Shown one piece after another: positions 1 through 10,165 of a stretch of 64,000 nt of DNA (position 1 is its first letter; the number at the start of each line of letters is the position of its first letter). Source of the stretch: Ancylobacter sp. TS-1. Its GTDB lineage: Bacteria; Pseudomonadota; Alphaproteobacteria; Rhizobiales; Xanthobacteraceae. The stretch spans positions 434,001 through 498,000 of the forward strand of contig NZ_CP045144.1 of NCBI RefSeq assembly GCF_009223885.1, read 5' to 3'. The notes under the pieces are model-generated. The model searched no databases. It was not told the origin of the DNA and saw only the letters and a list, made by a program, of their open reading frames with translations. The position numbers and the translations under genes were made by a program.

Positions 1-390
1 GATTATCGCGGCGAGCAGAGTCTCAACCTCATCGCCCATGCCGCCTTCATCGGCGTCGACCATCCCGGCCGCGCCTTCCTGGCGCTGGCGATCTATTACC
101 GCCATGTCGGGCTGATCGACGAGGATCTGTCGCCGCGCATCCGCGAGCTGGTCTCGGCCCGGCTGCTGGACCGCGCGCGCATTCTCGGCGCGGCGATGCG
201 GGTCGGCTACATCCTGTCCGCCGCCATGCCCGGCACGCTGCCGCTGACCCCGCTGACGGTGGACCGCGGCAAGCTGGCGCTGCTGCTGACCGGCGATCTG
301 GCGCCGCTCGGCGGCGAGCGCATCGTCAACCGGCTGCGCACGCTGGCGCGGCTGATCGGCCGCGAGCCGATGGTGGTGACGACCGGCTGA
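1..390 (+). CDS. ppx: Exopolyphosphatase, Ppx/GppA family (3' end only)
   Basis: The frame is open from base 1 and stops with TGA at 388-390, so only the last 129 residues are present. The segment holds an HD-like helical region (HAAFIGVDHPGR, then AIYYRHVGL) and a helical tail ending REPMVVTTG. This resembles the C-terminal domain of Ppx/GppA phosphatases, which remove terminal phosphate from polyphosphate or hydrolyse pppGpp. The catalytic actin-like half lies outside the window. In many Rhizobiales ppx sits beside rnd and near aspS, exactly as here, which supports the family call. Whether it acts on polyphosphate or pppGpp cannot be decided from this end. Confidence 0.8.
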   Translation, partial: DYRGEQSLNLIAHAAFIGVDHPGRAFLALAIYYRHVGLIDEDLSPRIRELVSARLLDRARILGAAMRVGYILSAAMPGTLPLTPLTVDRGKLALLLTGDLAPLGGERIVNRLRTLARLIGREPMVVTTG

Positions 391-413
391 CACTCACGCG
401 ATGGGAGAGGGGC

Positions 414-1601
414 TCAGGCCTCGGGCGCCGGCGCCGGGATGCGCTCGACGGCGATCACCCGCCCGCGCTGCATGGCCAGCGCCAGTCGGCCGGATTTCAG
501 CGCCAGCGCGCTCTCGCCGAACAGCTCGCGCCGCCAGCCGTGCAGGGCGGGCACGTCCGGCTCGTCCTCGGAGGCGATGCGTTCGAGGTCGTCCACCGTG
601 GCGATCACCTTGGCGGCGACGCCGTGGTGCTCGGAGGTCATGCGCAGCAGCACCTTGAGCAGCTCGACCGTCGCCGAGGCGCCGTTGGAAAGCGGCTTCT
701 CGCGCTCGATGCGGGGCAGCGTCTTGGGATCGCGCGCAAGGCCCGCCTTCACCGCCTCGACGATGGCCTCGCCGGCGCGGGAGCGCTCGAAGCCCTTGGG
801 CACCGAGCGAAGCTGGCCGAGCTTCTCGATCGAGGTCGGCTGCTGCGAGGCGATCTCGCCGATCACGTCGTCCTTGAGGATGCGCGAGCGCGGCGTGTCG
901 CGCGACTGCGCCTCGCGCTCGCGCCAGGCCGTGACTTCCATCAGGACGGCGAGGTCCTTGGGCTTGCGGGCGCGCGAGCGCAGCCGTTCCCAGGCGCGCT
1001 CGGGCTCCTGCCGGTAGGTGTCCGGCGAGGTGAGCACCGCCATTTCCTCGCCCACCCAGTCGGCGCGGCCGCGCTTCTTGAGATCGGCGTCGAGCTTGAG
1101 GAAGACGTCGCGCAGATGCGTCACGTCGGCCTCGGCATAGGCGATCTGTGCAGTGGAGAGGGGGCGGCGCGACCAGTCGGTGAAGCGCAGCGACTTGTCC
1201 AGCACATGGCCGGTGAGGCGCTGCACGAGCTGGTCGTAGGAGATCGAGTCGCCATGGCCGAGCACCATGGCGGCGACCTGGGTGTCGAACACCGGGTGCG
1301 GGATGATGCCGGCGAGGTGCCAGACGATTTCGATATCCTGCCGGCCGGCGTGGAAGACCTTGAGCACCTTCTCGTCCGACATCAGCGCGAAGAAGGGGGC
1401 AAGGTCGATCCCCTCGGCCAGCGCGTCGACGACGACGGCCTCGTCGGTGCTGGCGAGCTGCACGACGCAGAGCTTCGGCCAGAACGTCGTCTCGCGCAGG
1501 AACTCGGTATCGACGGTGATGAAGGCGTGCCGGGCCAGCCGCCCGCAGGCTGCTTCGAGGTCGTCTGTGGTGGTGATCATGTTCATGTCGGACATGTTCA
1601 T
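414..1601 (-). CDS. rnd: Ribonuclease D
   Basis: This 395-residue protein is a DEDD-family 3'-5' exoribonuclease acting in tRNA 3' maturation and RNA turnover. The catalytic set is visible: D31 and E33 in [12 protein letters not shown]89 in [12 protein letters not shown], and Y155 with D159 in YAEADVTHL, making it the DEDDy subtype. An HRDC-like helical region follows, roughly residues 210-290. A start further upstream (1664) would add 21 residues that do not look like the family. The chosen ATG gives [14 protein letters not shown] and has GAGGG about 12 bases upstream; the internal ATG codons of MNM remain possible starts. It converges with ppx, with only 23 bases between the stops. Confidence 0.93.
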   Translation of the reverse strand: MNMSDMNMITTTDDLEAACGRLARHAFITVDTEFLRETTFWPKLCVVQLASTDEAVVVDALAEGIDLAPFFALMSDEKVLKVFHAGRQDIEIVWHLAGIIPHPVFDTQVAAMVLGHGDSISYDQLVQRLTGHVLDKSLRFTDWSRRPLSTAQIAYAEADVTHLRDVFLKLDADLKKRGRADWVGEEMAVLTSPDTYRQEPERAWERLRSRARKPKDLAVLMEVTAWREREAQSRDTPRSRILKDDVIGEIASQQPTSIEKLGQLRSVPKGFERSRAGEAIVEAVKAGLARDPKTLPRIEREKPLSNGASATVELLKVLLRMTSEHHGVAAKVIATVDDLERIASEDEPDVPALHGWRRELFGESALALKSGRLALAMQRGRVIAVERIPAPAPEA

Positions 1602-1656
1602 ATCGGAGTCGTGCCCTCGATACACCCCGAAATAGCGCCGTAATTGTCGAGAAGCA

Positions 1657-1664
1657 TTAACCAT
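1657..1664 (+). promoter_or_regulatory. TTAACCAT motif, possible CtrA half-site
   Basis: The octamer TTAACCAT lies in the divergent gap between rnd and the DUF992 gene, 66 bases before the DUF992 start. It matches the half-site described for the alphaproteobacterial cell-cycle regulator CtrA. A single octamer is weak evidence. Confidence 0.3.
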
Positions 1665-1729
1665 TCGCCTTTACGAATCGCAGGCGAATTCAACCGCCGG
1701 TTTCGGCCGGCCTCTCCCCGGGGGAACCC

Positions 1730-2200
1730 ATGAAGAACGTCGCCTTCGCCCTTGCCGCGGCCGTGCTGGCCGGCTCCTTCGTTCCGGCCGCCGCCGCCGA
1801 GCGCGTGGATGCCGGCGTGCTGGTCTGCAATGCCGGCGCCAGCATCGGCATGCTGGTCGAGTCGAAGCAGGAGCTGACCTGCACCTTCACCCCGGCCGAC
1901 AACAGCCCGGTGCAGAAATATTCCGGCACCATCAAGAATATCGGCCTCGAACTCGGCGTGACCGGCGGCGGCGTGATGACCTGGGGCGTGCTGGCGCTCA
2001 CCAAGTCGGTCGCGCCGGGCGCTCTGGCCGGCCCCTATGCCGGCGTCACCGGCGATGTCGCGCTCGGTATTGGCGTCGGTGCCAACGTGCTTGTGGGCTC
2101 CGACCAGTCCGTCGCGCTCAACCCGGTCTCGGTCTCGGGCAATGTCGGCGCCTCGCTGGCGCTCGGCGTCGGCGGCCTGCACCTGCGCTACGTGCCGTGA
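1730..2200 (+). CDS. DUF992 family exported protein
   Basis: This 156-residue protein starts with a Sec signal peptide (MKNVAFALAAAVLAGSFVPAAAA, cleavage after about residue 23). The mature part begins ERVDAGVLVCNAGASIGMLVES and continues with the alternating Gly-rich strands and LTCTF motif typical of DUF992, a family nearly confined to Rhizobiales with no known biochemical role. Two cysteines (in LVCN and LTCT) could form a disulfide in the periplasm. The start has GGGGG about five bases upstream. A strong GC hairpin follows the stop, so it is probably a single-gene unit separate from aspS. Confidence 0.85.
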   Translation: MKNVAFALAAAVLAGSFVPAAAAERVDAGVLVCNAGASIGMLVESKQELTCTFTPADNSPVQKYSGTIKNIGLELGVTGGGVMTWGVLALTKSVAPGALAGPYAGVTGDVALGIGVGANVLVGSDQSVALNPVSVSGNVGASLALGVGGLHLRYVP

Positions 2201-2206
2201 TCTCTC

Positions 2207-2235
2207 CCCACGCGGGCGCGCCGCGTCCGCGTGGG
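2207..2235 (+). terminator. GC-rich hairpin after the DUF992 gene
   Basis: CCCACGCGG pairs perfectly with CCGCGTGGG across an 11-base loop. It is followed by a pyrimidine tract (CTCTCTTCTT) rather than a pure T run. It begins seven bases after the DUF992 stop and ends before the aspS leader. Confidence 0.6.
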
Positions 2236-2347
2236 CTCTCTTCTTGACAAAGCCCGGCCCTGCATGCACCCCTCCGCGCGCCCCGCGAGAGGGGTTTTCG
2301 TTGTTGCCAGCCGGCGTCCGCGCCGGGAAAAGAGCCGGGGTTCACCC

Positions 2348-4120
2348 ATGCACCGCTATCGCACGCACACCTGCGGAGCCCTTCGCGCGAGCGATGTCGG
2401 CGAGACCGCCCGCATCTCGGGCTGGTGCCACCGCATCCGCGACCATGGTGGCGTGCTGTTCGTCGACCTGCGCGACCATTACGGCCTGACGCAGGTCGTG
2501 GTCGATCCCGACAGCCCGGCCTTCAAGCTGGCCGAGACCGTGCGCGCGGAATGGGTGGTCCGCATCGACGGGCGCGTGCGCCTGCGCCCGGCCGGCACCG
2601 AGAATCCCGACCTGCCGACCGGCCAGGTCGAGGTCTACGCCACCGAGATCGAGGTGCTGGGCGCCAGCGCCGAGCTGCCGCTCCCGGTCTTCGGCGATGT
2701 CGAGTATCCCGAGGAGACGCGGCTGCGCTACCGCTTCCTCGACCTGCGCCGCGAGAAGCTGCACAAGAACATCATGACGCGCGGCGCCATCGTCGACGCC
2801 ATGCGCGCGAAGATGAAGGGGCAGGGCTTCTTCGAGTTCCAGACCCCGATCCTCACCGCCTCCTCGCCGGAAGGCGCGCGCGACTTCCTCGTGCCGAGCC
2901 GCCTGCATCCGGGCAAGTTCTACGCGTTGCCGCAGGCGCCGCAGCAGTACAAGCAGCTGATCATGATGAGCGGCTTCGACCGCTACTTCCAGATCGCCCC
3001 CTGCTTCCGCGACGAGGACCCGCGCGCCGACCGCCTGCCGGGCGAGTTCTACCAGCTCGACCTCGAGATGAGCTTCGTCGAGCAGGACGACGTGTTCGCC
3101 GCCGTCGAGCCGGTGATTACCGGCGTGTTCGAGCAGTTCGCCGACGGCAAGCCGGTGACGAAGAACTGGCCGCGCATTCCCTACGCCACTTCGATGCAGA
3201 AATACGGCACCGACAAGCCGGACCTGCGCAACCCCATCGAGATGCAGGACGTGTCCGAGCACTTCCGGGGCTCGGGCTTCAAGGTGTTCGCGCGCATGCT
3301 GGAAGCCGAGCAGAACCGTGTCTGGGCGATTCCCGGCAAGGGCGGCGGCTCGCGCGCCTTCTGCGACCGCATGAACTCGTGGGCGCAGGGCGAGGGCCAG
3401 CCGGGCCTCGGCTACATCATGTGGCGCGAAGGCAATGAGGGCGCCGGCCCGCTCGCCAACAATATCGGTCCCGAGCGCACCGAAGCCATCCGCGCGCAGC
3501 TCGGCCTTGAGGCGGGCGATGCGGCGTTCTTCGTCGCCGGCGACCCGGCGAAGTTCGTGAAGTTCGCCGGTCTCGCCCGCACCCGTGTCGGCGAGGAACT
3601 GAACCTCGTCGACCATGACCGCTTCGAGCTGGCCTGGATCGTCGACTTCCCGTTCTACGAGTGGAGCGAGGACGAGAAGAAGGTCGACTTCTCGCACAAC
3701 CCCTTCTCCATGCCGCAGGGTGGGCTGGAGGCGCTGAACGGTCAGGACCCGCTGACCATCAAGGCGTTCCAGTACGACATCGCCTGCAATGGCTACGAGA
3801 TCGCGTCGGGCGGCATCCGCAACCACCGCCCCGAGGCGATGGTGAAGGCGTTCGAGATCGCCGGCTATGACGAGGCGACGGTGCAGGAGCGCTTCGGCGG
3901 CCTCTACCGCGCCTTCCAGTACGGCGCCCCGCCGCATGGCGGCATGGCGGCCGGTGTCGACCGCATCGTGATGCTGCTGTGCGGCACCACGAACCTGCGC
4001 GAAATCTCGATCTTCCCGATGAACCAGCAGGCGCAGGACATCCTGATGGGCGCGCCCAACGAGGCGAGCCCGAAGCAGCTTCGCGAGCTGCACATCCGCA
4101 CCAACCTGCCGGAGAAGTGA
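2348..4120 (+). CDS. aspS: Aspartyl-tRNA synthetase
   Basis: This 590-residue class II synthetase charges tRNA(Asp). The N-terminal OB anticodon-binding domain starts [46 protein letters not shown]. The catalytic core carries motif 2 in [10 protein letters not shown] and motif 3 in [13 protein letters not shown], with the large bacterial GAD insertion between them. A longer open frame back to 2231 is not supported; the ATG at 2348 has GGGG upstream and the family N-terminus. A TTGACA hexamer at 2244-2249 could be its -35, but no clear -10 follows. Alphaproteobacterial AspRS is often non-discriminating and works with GatCAB; this was not tested here. Confidence 0.96.
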   Translation: MHRYRTHTCGALRASDVGETARISGWCHRIRDHGGVLFVDLRDHYGLTQVVVDPDSPAFKLAETVRAEWVVRIDGRVRLRPAGTENPDLPTGQVEVYATEIEVLGASAELPLPVFGDVEYPEETRLRYRFLDLRREKLHKNIMTRGAIVDAMRAKMKGQGFFEFQTPILTASSPEGARDFLVPSRLHPGKFYALPQAPQQYKQLIMMSGFDRYFQIAPCFRDEDPRADRLPGEFYQLDLEMSFVEQDDVFAAVEPVITGVFEQFADGKPVTKNWPRIPYATSMQKYGTDKPDLRNPIEMQDVSEHFRGSGFKVFARMLEAEQNRVWAIPGKGGGSRAFCDRMNSWAQGEGQPGLGYIMWREGNEGAGPLANNIGPERTEAIRAQLGLEAGDAAFFVAGDPAKFVKFAGLARTRVGEELNLVDHDRFELAWIVDFPFYEWSEDEKKVDFSHNPFSMPQGGLEALNGQDPLTIKAFQYDIACNGYEIASGGIRNHRPEAMVKAFEIAGYDEATVQERFGGLYRAFQYGAPPHGGMAAGVDRIVMLLCGTTNLREISIFPMNQQAQDILMGAPNEASPKQLRELHIRTNLPEK

Positions 4121-4431
4121 GGCGATACAAGTGAGGCGGCAAAAGTGAGGGAAAAGCCCTCTCCCCGCGGGGAGAGGGTTGGGTGAGGGGCTTTTGAGGC
4201 TCCGCCGGCAGGGCGCCCCTCACCGACCCGCTTCGCGGGCCACCTCTCCCCGTCGGGGAGAGGGTAAGGGGGCACGTCGCGCCTTCGGGCCGGCCGTCAT
4301 GGCCGGGGTTATCCCGGCCATCCACGTCTGGATCGGTCCAGCACGCGTCACCGCCCCAAGTCGTGGATCCCCGGCACGAGGCCGGTGATGACGTCGGTTC
4401 CCGGCGGATGCCGTCGGGGCCTTCGATCCCT
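4121..4431. repeat. Intergenic palindromic repeats between aspS and the next gene
   Basis: This 311-base gap has no gene. From about 4157 to 4272 it holds two self-complementary blocks built on CTCTCCCCG/CGGGGAGAG. They are arranged as a larger inverted pair: GGGTGAGGGGC on the left and GCCCCTCACC on the right. From about 4298 to 4390 a second element carries TATCCCGGCCATCCACGTCT and its partial inverse near GTCGTGGATCCCCGG. Both look like the short dispersed palindromic repeats common between genes in Rhizobiales. They lie between convergent genes and could form strong 3' hairpins in either transcript. Confidence 0.7.
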
Positions 4432-6426
4432 TCAGTTCTTTTCCAGCACCTCGACATTGAGCTCGTCGACGATGCCGAGCGCGTCGTCGCCCTTCAGCCC
4501 TTCGATGATGGCGAGCAGCGGCAGCGGGGGCGCGCGCGGTGTGAGGCGCAGCGCCAGCGTGCTGGTGGGCTTCTGGATGAAGCTGACGAAGGCCTGCACC
4601 GCCGGGCCGAGTTCGGGCCGGTCGGTCACAGCCTGCGCCAGCAGCAGGTCGGCGAAGCCGGCGATGAGCTGGCGGATGTCATCGGCGGCCATGCCCTGTT
4701 CCTTCGCCGCCTCGTCGAGCTTCTGCTGGTAGAGGCCGGAATCGGTCACGCTGACGTCGAGCGCGGTGAGGTTGATCTGGCCGATGCCGGCCAGCGCCTC
4801 GTCGGGCTCGGTGGAGAAGACGGAATCGTCCACCTCGCTCAGCACCAGCTTCGCGGTCAGCGAGAAGCCGTCGGAGACCTCGACATAGAACGGATCGAGC
4901 GTGACGGTGCCGTCCGCCTCGTTCCAGCTTGCCCCGATGTCGGCGGCGACGCTCGCCCGGCCGACCTGATCTGGAACCAGCGCGAAGGCGCTCTGGCCGC
5001 GGCCGACCGCGCCGGTCGGGCCGGTCATGCGCAGCGTCGCCGAGAACTGCGTCGGCAGCGCGTCGGGCTCGCCGGTCCATGCCAGCGCCAGCTTGTCGAT
5101 GCTCACCGGCCCGCCCTCGTCGGTGGGCGCCTCGGCCCCCGACAGCTCGACGCTGCCGACGAGGCCGAACAGCGGCGCCGGCCATTCGAGCAGGGCGTCC
5201 GCGTCGCGCGCCATCTGCGCGGCCGCCGCCATCGCCGCGCCCGGGCGCAGCCCGCCGATCGCCAGCCGGTCGACATGGAACGGCTTGCCGTCCGCCTCGG
5301 TGCCCTTCAGCGTCTCCAGCGTCAGCGCGTCGAGCCGCCCCTCGTCGAGCGGGCCTACCCTGAGAGTGGCCAGCGACGCCTTGCTGCCGTCGGGCGTCTC
5401 GCCCTCCAGCCCCTCGAAGGTGACGGCCCCGATGCGCAGGCCGCCATCATAGACGCCGGCCATGGCCTCCATGAGCCGGGAGGTCTCGTCGGCGGAGGGG
5501 TTCTCGCCGCGCGCCGAGAGAAGCTGCATGTGGCGGCCGATGGCGAGCAGTTCCTCGGCCGGGATGGCGGCGGGACGGATGGCCACGTCGCGAGCCTCCA
5601 TGCGCTGCCAGCGCTGGACCAGCCCGTCCTCGGCGTCGAATGCGTAACCGTCCACGGTGACGGCCTCGTAGAGCGTGCGGAACTGGGTGGCGGCCTCGCG
5701 GGCCTGCGGGTCGAGCAGGACCAGCAGCGCCGACAGGTCGACGCCCTCGGCGTGGACGTCGCCGACCGAGCCGCGCCCGGCATAGCGCGGGGCGCCGCCC
5801 ACGGTGAAGCGCGAGGGGGCGATGTGGGTGCGGGCGAAGCGCCCGTCCTTCAGCCTCTCGAAGCCGGCCGCGCCGTGCGTGACCTCGGTTTCGATGAGCC
5901 GGTCGCCGGCGCCGCTGCGGGTCTTCATCGTGGATTCGGGGATGGTGATCCGGTCGGCCGTGACCTGCCGGAAGAAGTCGAGCGCGACCTGCCACGGCGC
6001 GCCCTGCGTGCGCAGCTCCGAGGGAATCTCGACGGCGGCGAGCGCGATGTGCGGGGCGCGGTAGCGCGCCTCCACCGCCGGGGCGAGCGGCAACGGCCCG
6101 TCGAAGGCCAGGCCCTCGATCGACACCTCATGGGCGTAGATGCGGACCGGCGAGGGGCGCTCGATGCCGCTGGCGACGAAGGCGGCGATGGTCAGCGTCC
6201 CCTGACCGGGCGCGGAAAAGGAGAGGTCGCGCAGCTCGAAACGCCCGGCGAGCACGTCATAGGCGACCTCGCCGGCCTCGGCCGCGACGCCTTCCGCCTT
6301 GAGATTGGCCAGAACGGCGTCGACATGGCTTCGCGCGAGATAGCCGACAAAGGCGGTGAAGCCGAAATAGCCGCCGACGCCGGCGACGAGGAGGGCGACG
6401 AGGGCGACGACGAAAGTCTTGCGCAT
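4432..6426 (-). CDS. Membrane-anchored periplasmic protein, unknown function
   Basis: I do not recognise the family of this 664-residue protein. It starts MRKTFVVALVALLVAGVGGYFGF, a single membrane segment at about residues 4-24. A long, mostly beta-type region follows, with recurring patterns of short strands and Gly-Asp turns (ELRDLSFSAPGQG, EVSIEGLAFDGPLPL, GLRIGAVTFEGLEGE). This layout, anchor plus long repetitive beta domain, resembles AsmA/DUF748-type envelope proteins, but that is an inference from pattern only. The C-terminal part is more helical. The ATG at 6426 was preferred over a GTG at 6474, which would put 16 Arg/Pro-rich residues ahead of the membrane segment. It is divergent from maeB and convergent with aspS. 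Confidence 0.7.
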   Translation of the reverse strand: MRKTFVVALVALLVAGVGGYFGFTAFVGYLARSHVDAVLANLKAEGVAAEAGEVAYDVLAGRFELRDLSFSAPGQGTLTIAAFVASGIERPSPVRIYAHEVSIEGLAFDGPLPLAPAVEARYRAPHIALAAVEIPSELRTQGAPWQVALDFFRQVTADRITIPESTMKTRSGAGDRLIETEVTHGAAGFERLKDGRFARTHIAPSRFTVGGAPRYAGRGSVGDVHAEGVDLSALLVLLDPQAREAATQFRTLYEAVTVDGYAFDAEDGLVQRWQRMEARDVAIRPAAIPAEELLAIGRHMQLLSARGENPSADETSRLMEAMAGVYDGGLRIGAVTFEGLEGETPDGSKASLATLRVGPLDEGRLDALTLETLKGTEADGKPFHVDRLAIGGLRPGAAMAAAAQMARDADALLEWPAPLFGLVGSVELSGAEAPTDEGGPVSIDKLALAWTGEPDALPTQFSATLRMTGPTGAVGRGQSAFALVPDQVGRASVAADIGASWNEADGTVTLDPFYVEVSDGFSLTAKLVLSEVDDSVFSTEPDEALAGIGQINLTALDVSVTDSGLYQQKLDEAAKEQGMAADDIRQLIAGFADLLLAQAVTDRPELGPAVQAFVSFIQKPTSTLALRLTPRAPPLPLLAIIEGLKGDDALGIVDELNVEVLEKN

Positions 6427-6549
6427 GCGGACCGGACCTGAGAAGGACGCGCGAGGCGGTTCCCGCCGTCGCACCTTTGCCGCGCACGATAAACCAAGCG
6501 CCTCAAGGCGAGCATTACATTTTGGGACGGACCCATGTTGGGAAAGACG

Positions 6550-6577
6550 TTGTGCGGAGAGGCAGAATCCCTATGCT
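6550..6577 (+). promoter_or_regulatory. Possible sigma-70 promoter for maeB
   Basis: TTGTGC and TATGCT are separated by 16 bases and end about 30 bases before the maeB start codon. The match is modest. Confidence 0.35.
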
Positions 6578-6607
6578 CCCCCGCCACGTCCGGGGGAAGG
6601 AAACGCC

Positions 6608-8887
6608 ATGGCCTCATATATCTCCGATGATCTGCGCTCAGGCGCGATGATCTATCACCGGCTGCCGCGGCCGGGTAAGCTCGAAATCCAGGCGACCAAG
6701 CCCCTGGCGAACCAGCGTGATCTCGCCCTGGCCTACACCCCCGGCGTCGCCGCCGTCTGCGAGGCCATCGCGGCCGACAAGTCGCTGGCGGCCGAGCTGA
6801 CCACGAAGCAGAACCTCGTGGCGGTGGTCTCCAACGGCACCGCCGTGCTCGGCCTCGGCAATATCGGCCCGGAAGCCTCCAAGCCGGTGATGGAGGGCAA
6901 GGCGGTCCTCTTCAAGAAGTTCGCCGGCATCGACGTCTTCGACATCGAGATCAACGCGCTCGAACCCGACCATGTCGTGACCGTGGTGGCGGCGCTGGAG
7001 CCGACCTTTGGCGGCATCAACCTCGAGGATATCAAGGCGCCGGAGTGTTTCGAGATCGAGACCCGGCTGCGCGACATGATGAACATCCCGGTGTTCCATG
7101 ACGACCAGCACGGCACGGCGATCATCGTCGTGGCGGCCATCGTCAACGCGCTGCATATCGGCGACAAGAAGCTGTCCGAGGTGAAGATCGTCACCTCCGG
7201 CGCGGGCGCGGCCGCCATCGCCACGCTCAACCTGCTGCTCTCCATGGGCGCCCGCCGCGAGAACATCTGGGTCACGGACATCGAGGGCGTGGTCTATGAG
7301 GGCCGCGAGGCGCTGATGGATCCCTATAAGGGCGTCTTCGCGCAGAAGACCGACTTGCGCACGCTGGCCGAGGTGATCGCCGGCGCCGACATCTTCATCG
7401 GCCTGTCCGCCGGCGGCGTGCTCAAGCCCGAAATGCTGAAGGCCATGGGCGAGCGCCCGCTGATCATGGCGCTGGCCAACCCGACGCCCGAGATCATGCC
7501 CGACCTCGCCCGCGACGCCCGCCCCGATGCGATGATCTGCACCGGCCGCTCGGACTTCCCGAACCAGGTCAACAACGTCCTGTGCTTCCCCTTCATCTTC
7601 CGCGGCGCGCTCGATGCCGGCGCGACCACGATCAACGAGGAGATGAAGGTCGCGGCGGTCAACGCCATCGCCGAGCTGGCGCGCGAGACTCCCTCCGACG
7701 TGGTGGCCCGCGCCTATGGCGGCGAGACGCCGGTGTTCGGACCGAACTCGCTCATTCCCTCGCCCTTCGACCCGCGCCTGATCCTGCGCATCGCCCCGGC
7801 GGTCGCCCGGGCGGCGATGGACTCGGGCGTCGCCAAGCGTCCGATCGCCGATTTCGAGGCCTATCTGGAGGAGCTGGACCGCTTCGTCTTCCGCTCCGGG
7901 CTGGTGATGAAGCCGATCTTCGCCACCGCCAAGCAGGCGCCCAAGCGCGTGATCTACGCCGAGGGCGAGGATGAGCGCATCCTGCGCGCGGCGCAGGTCG
8001 TGGTGGAGGAGGGCATCGCCCGCCCGATCCTGATCGGCCGCCCCTCGGTGATCGAGACGCGCCTGCAGCGCTTTGGCCTGTCGATCCGCCCCGGCCGCGA
8101 GTTCGATCTCGTGAACCCCGAGGACGATCCGCGCTACCGCGACTATGTGCAGACCTATGTCGAGCGCGCCGGCCGGCGTGGCGTCACGCCCGAACTCGCC
8201 CGCACGCTGGTGCGCACGACGCCGACCGTGATCGCCGCCCTGGCGGTGGTGCGCGGCGATGCCGACACCATGCTGTGCGGCGTCGAGGGCCGCTTCATCC
8301 GGCACCTGCGCCACATCCGCACCATCATCGGCCTGGCGCCGGGCGTGCGCGACGTGGCGGCGCTGTCCATGCTGCTGACCCAGAAGGGCGCCTTCTTCCT
8401 GTGCGACACCCAGGTCCAGCTCGACCCCTCGGCCGAGGATCTCGCCGAGATGGCCCAGCTCGCCGCCGCCCATGTGCGGCGCTTCGGCATCGAGCCGAAG
8501 GTGGCGCTGCTCTCGCACTCCGATTTCGGCAGCCGCGACGACGGCAGCGCGATCAAGATGCGCCACACGCTGGAGCTGATCCAGCAGCGCGCCCCCGACC
8601 TGATGGTCGACGGCGAGATGGAGGGCGACAGCGCGCTGGTGCCCGAGATGCGCGAGCGGGTGATGCCGGGCGGCCGGCTGAACGGGGTGGCCAACATCCT
8701 CGTCATGCCCAATCTCGACGCCGCCAACATCGCCTACCAGATGGTGAAGGTGTTCGGCGACGCGCTCCCGGTCGGGCCGATCCTGCTCGGGCCCTCGCGC
8801 CCGGCGCATGTGTTGACCCCCTCGGTGACGGCGCGCGGCGTGGTCAACATGACCGCCATCGCCGTCGTCGAGGCGCAGGGCGTCTGA
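6608..8887 (+). CDS. maeB: NADP-dependent malic enzyme with phosphotransacetylase-like domain
   Basis: This 759-residue protein oxidatively decarboxylates malate to pyruvate. Residues about 1-430 are the malic enzyme part ([35 protein letters not shown], a Rossmann region around [15 protein letters not shown], and [19 protein letters not shown]). Residues about 445-759 are a phosphotransacetylase-like domain ([14 protein letters not shown] through VEAQGV). The fused domain is usually regulatory, binding acetyl-CoA, and not an active transacetylase. The length is normal for the proteobacterial MaeB/TME class. GGGGGAAGG precedes the ATG. It stands alone with its own short leader. Confidence 0.93.
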   Translation: MASYISDDLRSGAMIYHRLPRPGKLEIQATKPLANQRDLALAYTPGVAAVCEAIAADKSLAAELTTKQNLVAVVSNGTAVLGLGNIGPEASKPVMEGKAVLFKKFAGIDVFDIEINALEPDHVVTVVAALEPTFGGINLEDIKAPECFEIETRLRDMMNIPVFHDDQHGTAIIVVAAIVNALHIGDKKLSEVKIVTSGAGAAAIATLNLLLSMGARRENIWVTDIEGVVYEGREALMDPYKGVFAQKTDLRTLAEVIAGADIFIGLSAGGVLKPEMLKAMGERPLIMALANPTPEIMPDLARDARPDAMICTGRSDFPNQVNNVLCFPFIFRGALDAGATTINEEMKVAAVNAIAELARETPSDVVARAYGGETPVFGPNSLIPSPFDPRLILRIAPAVARAAMDSGVAKRPIADFEAYLEELDRFVFRSGLVMKPIFATAKQAPKRVIYAEGEDERILRAAQVVVEEGIARPILIGRPSVIETRLQRFGLSIRPGREFDLVNPEDDPRYRDYVQTYVERAGRRGVTPELARTLVRTTPTVIAALAVVRGDADTMLCGVEGRFIRHLRHIRTIIGLAPGVRDVAALSMLLTQKGAFFLCDTQVQLDPSAEDLAEMAQLAAAHVRRFGIEPKVALLSHSDFGSRDDGSAIKMRHTLELIQQRAPDLMVDGEMEGDSALVPEMRERVMPGGRLNGVANILVMPNLDAANIAYQMVKVFGDALPVGPILLGPSRPAHVLTPSVTARGVVNMTAIAVVEAQGV

Positions 8888-9084
8888 TCCGGTCCCGCCC
8901 CGCCGGGGCGGCCGGGCAAGCGAGGCGAGGCGCGCGCTGACGGGTGCGCGCTTCCGGTCTATGATGGTCCCGACATACCGGCCGGCGTGGCGGGCAAGAG
9001 CCCCTTGCCCCCGCCCATGCGGCGGCGGGTACGCGTCGTGGACATCGCGGGCGCCGGGGTGGGCCCGCCACAGGAGCTGAACCC

Positions 9085-9405
9085 ATGCTTGCGCGTCTTT
9101 CCCTCGTCGCCCTGGTCGCGGCCGGCGCCGTCCTCGGCTCTCCGGTGGTGCCCGCACGGGCCAACGACACCGCCGCTGGCGCGATCATCGGTGGCGCGGC
9201 GGGCGCCCTCATCGGCGGCGCGGTCTCCGGCAGCGCCGGCGGCGCCGTGGCGGGCGCGGTGGTCGGCGGCACGGCCGGCGCGATCATCGGCAACCAGAGC
9301 GACAAGAACAAGAAGAAGGGCTCGTACTATTTCTGGTCCGGCGGCAAGTGCTTCTACCACTACCCGAACGGGCAGGTGGTGAAGGTCAGCAAGAGCTATT
9401 GCTGA
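9085..9405 (+). CDS. Small exported glycine-zipper protein
   Basis: This 106-residue protein has a signal peptide (MLARLSLVALVAAGAVLGSPVVPARA) followed by a glycine-zipper stretch, residues about 30-72, with GxxxG repeats (AGAIIGGAAGALIGGAVSGSAGG). After a basic linker (NKNKKK) comes a short tail rich in Tyr/Phe with two Cys (GGKCFYHYPNGQVVKVSKSYC). Such zippers usually pack in or against the membrane; no enzymatic role is evident. The next gene has the same plan, so the two are probably an old tandem duplication. CAGGAG lies upstream at good spacing. Confidence 0.75.
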   Translation: MLARLSLVALVAAGAVLGSPVVPARANDTAAGAIIGGAAGALIGGAVSGSAGGAVAGAVVGGTAGAIIGNQSDKNKKKGSYYFWSGGKCFYHYPNGQVVKVSKSYC

Positions 9406-9575
9406 CCGGCTATTGCTGACCGGCTGTTGCTGATCGGCGCTTGTTGAGCGGCGCTGGCCGGGCGGCTGTCGCCGGCGCGAAGCTGCCGGCGGGTCGCGTT
9501 CGTCCCCTCATCCATCCCCCTGCCGCGCCGCCTCGTGAGAGGCGGAGCGGTACCTCGACGCTGGAGACCGAGATC

Positions 9576-9893
9576 ATGAACATCCGCTGGACCCTTGCCG
9601 CCCTTGCCGTCGCGGGGCTGACGCTGTGGGCCGCGCCGCAGGTTTCCGCGCAGAGCAGCGCGGCGCGCGGCGCCGTCATCGGCGGCGTGGCCGGCGCGGC
9701 GGTCGGCGGCGCGGTGACCGGCACCGGGCGTGGCGCGGCGGTCGGGGCGGCGGTCGGCGCCGGCACGGGCGCGGTCATCGGCGCCAACCGCAGCCGGGCG
9801 CGGGCCCATTATTTCCGGCGCGGCAATCGCTGCTATCTGCGCCAGCGCAATGGCCGCGTGGTGCGGGTCGACCGGCGCCGCTGCTGGCGCTGA
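9576..9893 (+). CDS. Small exported glycine-zipper protein, second copy
   Basis: This 105-residue protein mirrors the preceding one: a signal peptide (MNIRWTLAALAVAGLTLWAAPQVSAQ), a GxxxG zipper (GAVIGGVAGAAVGGAVTGTG onward) and a short C-terminal region with two Cys (RRGNRCYLRQRNGRVVRVDRRRCWR). Here the tail is strongly basic where the first copy is neutral and aromatic, so the surface part has diverged while the zipper is kept. An upstream in-frame start (9441) would bury the signal peptide and was rejected. The function is unknown. Confidence 0.72.
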   Translation: MNIRWTLAALAVAGLTLWAAPQVSAQSSAARGAVIGGVAGAAVGGAVTGTGRGAAVGAAVGAGTGAVIGANRSRARAHYFRRGNRCYLRQRNGRVVRVDRRRCWR

Positions 9894-10165
9894 GCGCGGC
9901 GGGCGAACCGCGCCGGGCGCGCGCGAACAACCTGCGCGGGTTACCGTCAGGTCAGTTTTCGCCGGAAAGTTAGTTTGTGCTCGAATTGTGGCCATCCGTG
10001 CCGTGGAAATGACATATTTCTGACCAAGCTGTGGTCGGCACGCATTCGGTGGAGTGAGGGGGCTGCCCGCAGGGCAGGCCGTTCGCTCCCTCGGAAGTCG
10101 GCTGCAATTCGGCGTTTCCCACCGGGCTGCGCCGGCTGTCACACAGGTCTCGAAGGTTCTATCTA

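Noticed and set aside
2342..9157. Long open frames opposite aspS, the unknown membrane protein and maeB (583, 692 and 839 codons)
   Set aside because: They mirror genes with clear family matches and show no motif or ribosome site of their own.
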